Of a stretch of 64,000 nt of DNA, positions 57,691 to 64,000 are shown one piece after another. This DNA is from Choristoneura fumiferana (Eukaryota; Arthropoda; Insecta; Lepidoptera; Tortricidae): the NCBI RefSeq assembly GCF_025370935.1, contig NC_133494.1, positions 12,378,946 to 12,442,945 of the forward strand, written 5' to 3'. Within the stretch, counting starts at the first letter, position 1. Each line of letters begins with the position of its first letter. The notes under the pieces were generated by a model that had not been told where the DNA came from, did no database searches, and saw only the letters and a list, made by a program, of their open reading frames with translations. The translations under genes were made by a program, and so were the position numbers.

Positions 57691-58194
57691 GCTAAATAGG
57701 TAGGTACTAACTATCCATTGCATAACAAATCAAAATTGTATGAATTTATTTGACCTAGAATGATCCAGAAGTCTTGTTACGATTGCGATCACGCGTGACT
57801 CGAATAACCTGACCAGCTGAACCCAGCGTTAAAACAATAAAACAGCAGCTGCGAATTCATGAGTAACCCAGTAATACCGTTTCACTGCACCGCCATATAA
57901 AAGAAAAAGACGACAGTGTAAAACTACACACGTTTTTGACCTGCACCACGTCGAATAGGCATGTTAATCCTGGTTTTTTATGCTTCAATAACTTGACCAA
58001 CAACTATCAGGGAAGCCTTGACGCTATTTTGCGTACCTACTATATCATCATACGCAAAGGTTTTTTCCGCTTTAATAGTAAATAAATTAATTGATAATTA
58101 TGAAAACGGGGAATAGTAATAAAGTGATAGATAGGATAATACATCAATTGATAGTAATCACTATTTATCACTATCTGTTGACTTTCGTGTGAAT

Positions 58195-58605
58195 GTTATA
58201 ACTGTTATGATTGGTTATTTGGAGTTTTTTGTATTTTTTATTTCAACTCCAAATTTGTTACTTTTACGGGTATCCCGTGAAACCATATCGAAAATACAAA
58301 CTGAGACATGGATGCACAGAAAAACCAGAAAAAGAGACTAGCGCTGGGAATCGAACCCAGGTCCTCAGCAATCCGTGCTGCGTGCTATAACCCCTACACC
58401 ACCGCTGCATAAGTAGCGTAGTAGAAATAAGCAACCTGAGATATGTATGCATAGGAAAAATTCGTGTCTAAATTCCTGTCCAGCGGTGGTGTAGGGGTTA
58501 TAGCACGCAGCACGGATTGCTGAGGACCTGGGTTCGATTCCCAGCGCTGGTCTCTTTTTCTGGTTTTTCTGTTCATCCATGTCTCAGTTTGTATTTTCGA
58601 TATTT
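58195..58605. mobile_element. Head-to-head pair of tRNA-derived SINEs, family 3
   Basis: 58286-58407 and 58481-58602 are 122-bp inverted repeats, nearly identical, around a 73-bp spacer. Each contains a tRNA-like head: reading inward-out, gcggtggtgtaggggttata (A box) and gacctgggttcgattcccag (B box, exact GGTTCGATTCC). The minus copy extends to a body ending near 58200 (tttcaactccaaatttgtta, acgggtatcccgtgaaac); the plus copy is cut at about 58605. Two SINEs inserted head to head, or one that duplicated inversely. Confidence 0.85.
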
Positions 58606-58779
58606 TCGTTATAACTGTTAGTCTATTTATGGGTACCTATGTTGTTATGTATCTACCTATCTATTTGAATTTGTTGTGTAATTTGTATTAAATAAATGGT
58701 TATGTATTCTTGATATTGCTCTAATGTAAATTCACCACCTGCTAAAATTTATTCCTTAATTCTCCATCCATTCCATGGT

Positions 58780-58922
58780 AAAGGTTGCCTGGAAGAGATC
58801 GCTCTGAAGCGATAAAGCCGCCTATTGTTTACCTCAGAAAAAATCTGTGTATACTCCTGTGTTTCCTGTACTGCTTACTATGTGTTGGTGTGCAATAAAA
58901 GGTTATATGTATTGTATTGTAA
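58780..58922 (+). mobile_element. LINE 3' end with (tattg)n tail
   Basis: Contains ggaagagatcgctctgaagc, gataaagccgcctattgttt, gtgttggtgtgcaataaaag and a tgtattgtattgtaa tail. I recognise this as a common lepidopteran LINE 3' end; only non-coding sequence remains. Confidence 0.8.
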
Positions 58923-59048
58923 TATAATATTAGGTTACAATTGTATCAGTGTGATGTGGTGTCATTGGGGTCGATTTACATCAAAACGAGATTAATGTTT
59001 TGTTACATTGAGAAAATACGTGGGTACTCAATTAATAGACTTATGCAG

Positions 59049-59186
59049 AGTTTCCACTAATAATGTGCGAGAATGTGTTGCAAGGGACGTGTTTTTCACT
59101 AACCAATAGAAACGCTTCATTTATACACAAACAGCTGAGCGAAGCGAGGCGAGGTAAATAAATGAAGCGTTTCTATCGGTGGAAAC
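59049..59186. mobile_element. 138-bp hairpin MITE, gtttccac ends
   Basis: Inner arms 59106-59123 and 59159-59176 are a perfect 18-bp inverted repeat (atagaaacgcttcattta); outer gtttccac (59049) mirrors gtggaaac (59179). The middle of the left arm (aatgtgcgagaatgtgttgc) has no partner, so the element is asymmetrical. Confidence 0.65.
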
Positions 59187-59194
59187 GCTGCTTT

Positions 59195-59328
59195 AGGTCT
59201 GTTTCACTACTAATTGGTAAATTTTAAGTGACAGGTATCTGTGATGCCGTCTCTGTTTGTTTTTACCGAATAAACGGAGACGGCATCACACCACGTAAAA
59301 GTTATTAATGAGCGGTGGAACAAGCCCT
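59195..59328. mobile_element. 134-bp MITE beside the previous one
   Basis: Inner arms 59240-59258 and 59272-59290 (tgtgatgccgtctctgttt) match with one difference. Outer ends aggtctgtttcac and, reversed, agggcttgttccac correspond. It lies 8 bases from the preceding MITE, suggesting serial insertion into a permissive spot. Confidence 0.75.
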
Positions 59329-59478
59329 TATTCTCTTAATGGAATCTGCTGCGTCACGTTGCATTGCGTCGCGAATCAAGAGTATTAACTATATATCATA
59401 TATCATAATTACAAATACTAGGTAGGTACAGATTTCGTCAATATGAATGAAACAAGAAGTCAATATGATGATGTAGTT

Positions 59479-59608
59479 ACTGGCACTTGAGGTATCCCAT
59501 CTTAGGTCTCTAGGTTGGCAACGCATCTGCAATACCCCTGGTGTGGCAGATGATTATGGGCGGTGGTGATCTCATACCATCAGAAGACCCACTTGCTCGT
59601 GAAAAAAA
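59479..59608 (-). repeat. Dispersed repeat D, minus, truncated
   Basis: Plus strand reads actggcacttgaggtatccc, tctaggttggcaacgcatct and cagaagacccacttgctcgt then A-rich, i.e. reversed left half of repeat D. Confidence 0.75.
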
Positions 59609-59609
59609 A

Positions 59610-61870
59610 CTTGGTCATTCTTCAATTTACAAAACAAATTTATGGAAGTATTTAGCTTTTTTCTGCGTTTCCGTTCGCGTCAACAAATTTGTTCAAAGAA
59701 GCAAGAAAGCTGAAAAAATTATATCCGGTTCAAAAAAAAATTAAAGTAAACTTTATATGTAAATTTATATTTACGCAGCATCAGCGACACAGCGACTAAC
59801 AGTGGAATTTCTACATTTCTGCGTGTCAATTAAGGCTATATTCATTTATTCACACCGACCAGTGGTCCGCAGTTATTATTAGCGTTATTTTGGAGTGAGA
59901 TACAATTTCTTTAATCTACACATATACACATTTCGCATTTTATTCATTTGGTCAAATTATCATTTGGCATAATTTTACATTGTCAAGTTTTCTTATGAGA
60001 ATACGTTTATTTTGACTAATATTATATTATAAATAATCCAAACGCTAATTTCTCGTTATACACATACATCATTCAATAAAATTACCAGAGAAACATTCAC
60101 AACAATAACTCTAAAACATCTCCTATATACGACAATGCATAATAACACAAATAGTGGGAATCACTAAGCAGGTATATCTCATCGCATGAATGAGACCTTG
60201 TTTTCAATTTAAAAAAAATGTATCGATAGCGAGAAGGAAAAAGAAAAAAAGTATCGATGGCAAGATATCGCCGGGAGCTATCCCGGTCACCGGAAGCTGC
60301 TTCCTTCAGCAGACAATGGAGACAGCTCCATGACAAATTCGTCACGGATTGTCATCCGACAATTGAATAAAGTATTGTCGCCGTATCGTTTAATAAAATT
60401 TATTAACGCTGGTATTTTACGCGGCGCAAGTTTTGGGGTACGCAGGGGTAGTTTGAAGGTCTTTTCTAGAATTTTCACGTCAAAATAACTCATTAGGTAC
60501 TTTCGTACCTTGTCATTTTAACCTGAAAATGGCAGAGCTAAAAGAAAAGGTTATACATATAGATAGGAAGGAGTATACTATCAGTGCAAGATTATCTGAT
60601 TGAAACTAACATTTAAAGGTTTCATTTCAACACGTTTACGTATTCTAAAGTTATAATGTTTTATTAGGGCACCAACCAATGTATCTACATTATTTTTAAA
60701 TTTAAATGTATTACAATTCACAAACCAATGAAGCTCACCATTTAATAAACTAAATCTAAGTAGTATGGTACCATCGATCCAAAGAGGGTTTAATGCATTG
60801 CTAAAAGAAGGAATAGAGTGCATTGCACTTATGTAACATATATTAGGATACTAAAATAATGTTGCCACCACCTACTACAGACTACTATAGGTACATACAT
60901 CACCTAACAGAGCGCGACTATGAGGCGATTGATCTTTCGCTAGAATATAATGAATTCGAAGTTAAATAAACTACAATGAACAATAAAAAGAATACAACCC
61001 AGCCAATCACCAACAGTTTGAATAAAAATTAATAAGGCTTTACCTCACTAGTTTTAGAAGTTTAAATCCCAGACCGTAGATTTCATCTGTCTCTGCATCC
61101 AAATCAAGACTGACAAAATAGAACTACACTTCTACAGTTTCAGTACGGAACCCAAGCATCTCAAACAAAGTTCACTGTAGCTAAACTTTTACAAGAGCCA
61201 TGTTTACTTTAGGTGGCGTTACAAAGACTAAGCTCAGCTTTTGTTGCCAGGCCAACCAGATATTAAAAGCACGTGTGGCCAAACAAAGGTTGCGTTATGC
61301 GGGGGATTATTTGCCAATTTATGGAGCTTTTGTAAATTCTGTTGAAAGCTCGCCGGAAATTTGGCTCCGTTTCAACAAATGATCTTTTAACTATAAATAC
61401 GAATAATATGTTCGTGTGATAAAAATATTTCGGATAGAGCGTTATTTTATTTTACACCTCTTTTTTGCGTTTCGCTGTAAAAACGCGATGAATTTGCGTG
61501 CGAATTTGGAAGTCGTTATTCAAAGAAAAAATAACTGTGTATTGTAATAATTTTAAGCGATTGAGCGTTAATTACAAGATATAGACTGCAATTGACCTTT
61601 AATATACTTAAGATATTTCGCCACAATTATGTAGCAACTAGCATCAGAGTCTAGTCAGAGTGCGGTGATCATGAAGCTAGTAATTATGTCGAAGTATTGG
61701 GAGTTCATTGAATCATTTGCCACCTACGATAACATCCCGTAAGAAATATGATAAATGCCCCCCATAGATCTTTATGCTACAAAACTGTGGCGTCATAATC
61801 AACTTTTATTTTTATTTTATTTGTCATAATTATTGTCAAATAGTTGCCGGCCTAGTAATGTAACATGCTT
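59610..61870. other. Non-genic stretch, GC-balanced patch at 60215-60480
   Basis: No gene recognised. 60215-60480 has TATCGATA at 60221-60228 and a tatcgatg at 60252, then atcgccgggagctatcccgg, which is itself palindromic. Longest open frame 82 codons on the minus strand, no domain. The rest is AT-rich and appears unique. Confidence 0.4.
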
Positions 61871-61873
61871 AAG

Positions 61874-62027
61874 GTGGTTTTCCACCGGCGAGGCGAGACG
61901 AGACGAGGCGAGGCGAGAATTGAAATTTGTATGGCAGCGCCCGCAGCGGCTCGCGGCGGGCGCGCGAGAATGCATACAAATTTCAATTCTCGCCTCGCCT
62001 CGTCTCGCCTCGCCAGTGGAAAATCAC
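61874..62027. mobile_element. 154-bp MITE with GC-rich gaggcgaga arms
   Basis: gtggttttccaccggcgagg onward mirrors cgccagtggaaaatcac; each arm holds a purine-rich gagacgagacgaggcgaggc track and aattgaaatttgtatg. About 58 bases are inverted with few differences; the loop is gcgcccgcagcggctcgcgg-rich. Overlapping 71-82-codon frames on both strands come from the repeat and are not genes. Confidence 0.88.
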
Positions 62028-62278
62028 AATTATTCTCTTCTTGTTTAGTAAATCTGCACCTGGGCAAATATTCAGCGTTTTTGCGGTTAAAAGAGGTGAA
62101 TGCTCAGGGTTAAATTTAATGAAAACTAAAGATAATACCAATGCTAAGTGTGATTAACATTCTTGCGACTTGTCTTTCCATTGTGCTAATAAACGTGGGA
62201 TTCCAAAAACGGGAATATGCCTCAGTGGCCCTATTCGGGGTAGATACCCTATATCCCCCCCCGACCCTCCCTATATCC

Positions 62279-62360
62279 CCTATAGCCCTCTTGTTCTGAG
62301 AGGAGGCCTCTGCCCTGCAGTGGGACGTTTATAGGCTGGAATGATGATGATGATGATGAC
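62279..62360 (+). mobile_element. SINE family 1, 3' end only
   Basis: ctcttgttctgagaggaggc, ctgcagtgggacgtttatag and gctggaatgatgatg match the last 80 bases of the 36629-36955 copy. The remainder is missing, a 5' truncation. Confidence 0.8.
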
Positions 62361-62364
62361 CCTA

Positions 62365-62688
62365 TATCCAACCAGCAATACCCCATTTTTGAAGCAAACG
62401 CACCATTCCAAAATACGTATTCGATGACACATAGCTGCTTTAGTTGTATAGTGACATACGAATTCCTTTCCATTTCTATACAACATCTTTGTTTTACAAA
62501 TGCTTAAAATGTAGAAATAGAAACGTCCAAAGACTATTTATAATGAGAGTTAAAACTCGCTACGTAGCACTACAAATCAGCGCGGGTAGCCATTAGAGGC
62601 GATAAAATTTAACGAGAGTGCGACTTGGATGCTTTCTGAATGCTCACGCGCATGTATGGGATGTCGGGACAATGGGGGGGTTACATAG
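62365..62688. other. Non-genic stretch
   Basis: No gene or repeat recognised. Confidence 0.4.
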
Positions 62689-62689
62689 C

Positions 62690-62866
62690 GTAGAGGAATT
62701 AAAAGTATTGTATATCAGTGTTATGATTATGTTATGTACATAGGTTAATAAATTTTGGATGAAGTCTAACCATATTTTGGATTTCATTATGATTTGTACT
62801 TAATATACTATTGTTGTGTCTTGCGTTGTGAATAAATTTATTTTCTTTCTTTCTTTCTTATTTGTT
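62690..62866 (+). mobile_element. LINE 3' end with (tttc)n tail
   Basis: AT-rich 3' untranslated-like sequence ending gttgtgaataaatttatttt then four ctttcttt units: a polyadenylation signal plus a simple-repeat tail. No coding sequence remains. Confidence 0.6.
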
Positions 62867-63102
62867 TATTTTTTCCTTCAAATGTCATGATGTTTTTTGT
62901 TTATTTTTTGATTGCTGGTAAATAACCTAACCTAGCCAACCTTAAGTTGAAAACCCCGGGATATTGTAATTTCAAAGTTAAATATCTCAAAAATGGCTGG
63001 TCCGATTGAAACAGCTACGCACATCTCTGGTGAACGAAATGACTGACACACACGCAATACTCAGCCTAAACTATTGGAGTCAGGGAATCAGAGACTTGGA
63101 AT

Positions 63103-63425
63103 TTGACAACATATTCCTTGAGTAATTGGAAGCGTCTTCACCCTTATGTAGTTAGCGTTCCATTGGCCCGCACAAAGCGGTTTGCTTCATCTTTCATAAT
63201 GCGAACTGCTAAGGAATGGAATTCGCTTCCGTCGTCTGTATTTCCGGATAAATACAATCTAAATAAACTCGATTTAAGACGTGAGTTATCCGGGTCATTA
63301 TATTTAATATATTTAAATACAATCTACTAGGGCTCTTCAAGGCTAGAGTGAATAGGCTGTTACTGAACCAGTGAGATACACCTTTGGCCTCATCTGCACT
63401 TAACATCAGGTGTGGTAGGGGTATT
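63103..63425 (+). mobile_element. LINE ORF2 C-terminus interrupted by a small insert
   Basis: The frame reads [20 protein letters not shown], then [20 protein letters not shown] up to 63261, the C-terminal signature of a Jockey/CR1-like LINE ORF2 (RTxxFxxSF, RTAxxWNxLPxxVFP). A 53-bp family S insert follows (63262-63314). Beyond its right target duplication the reading resumes as LFKARVNRLL with a stop at 63372-63374. The 3' untranslated part ggcctcatctgcacttaaca and catcaggtgtgg follows. Different LINE type from the copies at 27 and 56 kb. Confidence 0.85.
63262..63314 (+). mobile_element. Family S, 3' end only, with 12-bp TSD
   Basis: aaatacaatcta occurs at 63250-63261 and again at 63315-63326, flanking aaactcgatttaagacgtga, gttatccgggtca and an AT tail. 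A severe 5' truncation with a 12-bp target duplication is what target-primed reverse transcription gives. The insert breaks the LINE reading frame, so it is the younger of the two. Confidence 0.88.
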
Positions 63426-63718
63426 ACGGTCAGTTATATGTAAAAAAACTAGCCAATTTTTTGTACGGAAGCGAAACCAAAGGATAAAGCTAAGAGATAG
63501 AGCTAACTAAACATTCAACTCTACAACGTGCATGCACGGCCGCATGTAAACCAAGCTTCCACGTCCTACTAATTCGGGAATACTACACATTTGGCCGTAG
63601 TTTAATTTCGTTAATCGTCGCACCGATCCATTTAACTCTTATTGTTTCCACTATCCGTCTCAATAATGTCAATGTTTAAAGGCATCATATTCACCATGTA
63701 ATTTACATACTACGTAAA
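63425..63718. other. Non-genic stretch
   Basis: No gene or repeat recognised. Confidence 0.4.
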
Positions 63719-63775
63719 TAAATAAATAGCATGGGACAGATGACCTAGTCCCAAACTAAGCAAAGCTTGTTCTAG
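63719..63775 (-). mobile_element. SINE family 2, 3' end only, minus
   Basis: gatgacctagtcccaaacta then agcaaagcttg is the reverse of the 34128 copy's 3' end; the aaataaataaatag to its left is the tail. 5' truncated. Confidence 0.75.
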
Positions 63776-63810
63776 AAACTAGCAAGCAAATGTTTTACAA
63801 GATTTTTTAT

Positions 63811-64000
63811 TAACCCCCGACGCAAAAAGAGGGGTGTTATAAGTTTGACCGCTATGTGTGTCTGTGTGTCTGTCCGTGTCACCGTAGCTCTTGAAAGGTG
63901 GACCGATTTGAATGTGCGTTTAATTTATTTGAAAGCAGGTATTCTAGCGATGATTCTTAGCCATGTTTCATCAAACGGTTAAGCCGTTTTTGAGATATTG
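63811..64000 (+). repeat. Dispersed repeat G, cut by window edge
   Basis: Starts taacccccgacgcaaaaaga and ggggtgttataagtttgacc, then a gtgtgtctgtgtgtctgtcc stretch, gtagctcttgaaaggtggac and agccatgtttcatcaaacgg. It continues beyond the window. It is better preserved than the copies at 9115 and 20030. Confidence 0.8.

Noticed and set aside
58481..58552. Possible tRNA gene with an exact B box and good A box
   Set aside because: It occurs as an inverted pair with SINE body attached; the acceptor stem does not pair. Treated as a SINE head.
61833..62157. Several overlapping 71-82-codon frames on both strands
   Set aside because: They arise from the GC-rich inverted arms of the MITE at 61874-62027.

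Overview
The window looks like nuclear DNA of a moth or butterfly (Lepidoptera): AT-rich, with no operons, no ribosome-binding sites and no long open frames, and packed with short dispersed repeats of types I recognise from lepidopteran genomes. These are tRNA-derived SINEs with A- and B-box-like promoters, 3' ends of non-LTR retrotransposons (LINEs), palindromic MITEs, and degenerate repeats carrying a conserved 'catttataatatt' end. I could not identify any host protein-coding gene, tRNA, rRNA or CRISPR array. The stretch is best read as intergenic or deep intronic sequence. The only recognisable protein sequence is transposon-derived: several C-terminal LINE ORF2 ends and a broken Ser-rich exon inside a DNA transposon.

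Layout. Positions 511-9357 and 9458-20250 are two near-identical copies of one region, separated by exactly 100 N (9358-9457), which is a scaffold gap of assumed size. The copies differ by many one-base indels and by a few discrete insertions. The second copy has a 2,300-bp DNA transposon with 5-bp target duplications (11939-14238) and a 106-bp retroposon-like insert (17417-17522). The first copy has about 550 bp absent from the second (about 3935-4486). Because the gap falls on the boundary, I favour two haplotypes laid end to end by the assembler, although a true tandem duplication is not excluded.

From 20.3 to 64 kb the sequence is single copy overall, broken up by dispersed repeats. Useful landmarks are an interleaved inverted-repeat complex with a tRNA-like SINE head (22.0-22.7 kb), LINE C-termini at 27.2, 37.8, 56.4 and 63.2 kb, tRNA-derived SINEs at 31.4, 34.2, 36.7, 42.0, 44.1 and 58.4 kb, a TTAA-flanked piggyBac-type MITE at 45.6 kb, a (CA)n microsatellite at 46.2 kb, and a run of palindromic MITEs between 48 and 62 kb. 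Between these lie GC-richer, non-repetitive patches (for example 5.5, 22.9, 37.1, 42.6, 43.4 and 60.3 kb) that could be conserved non-coding elements; that is inference and needs cross-species alignment.

Nothing here forms a multi-gene pathway. The points most worth a second look are the end-to-end duplication, the 2.3-kb transposon with repeated subterminal motifs and a Ser/Asp-rich coding remnant, and a small repeat family that shows both terminal inverted repeats and retroposon-style target duplications. Repeat classes are named from recall of lepidopteran repeats and from visible structure, not from a database search.
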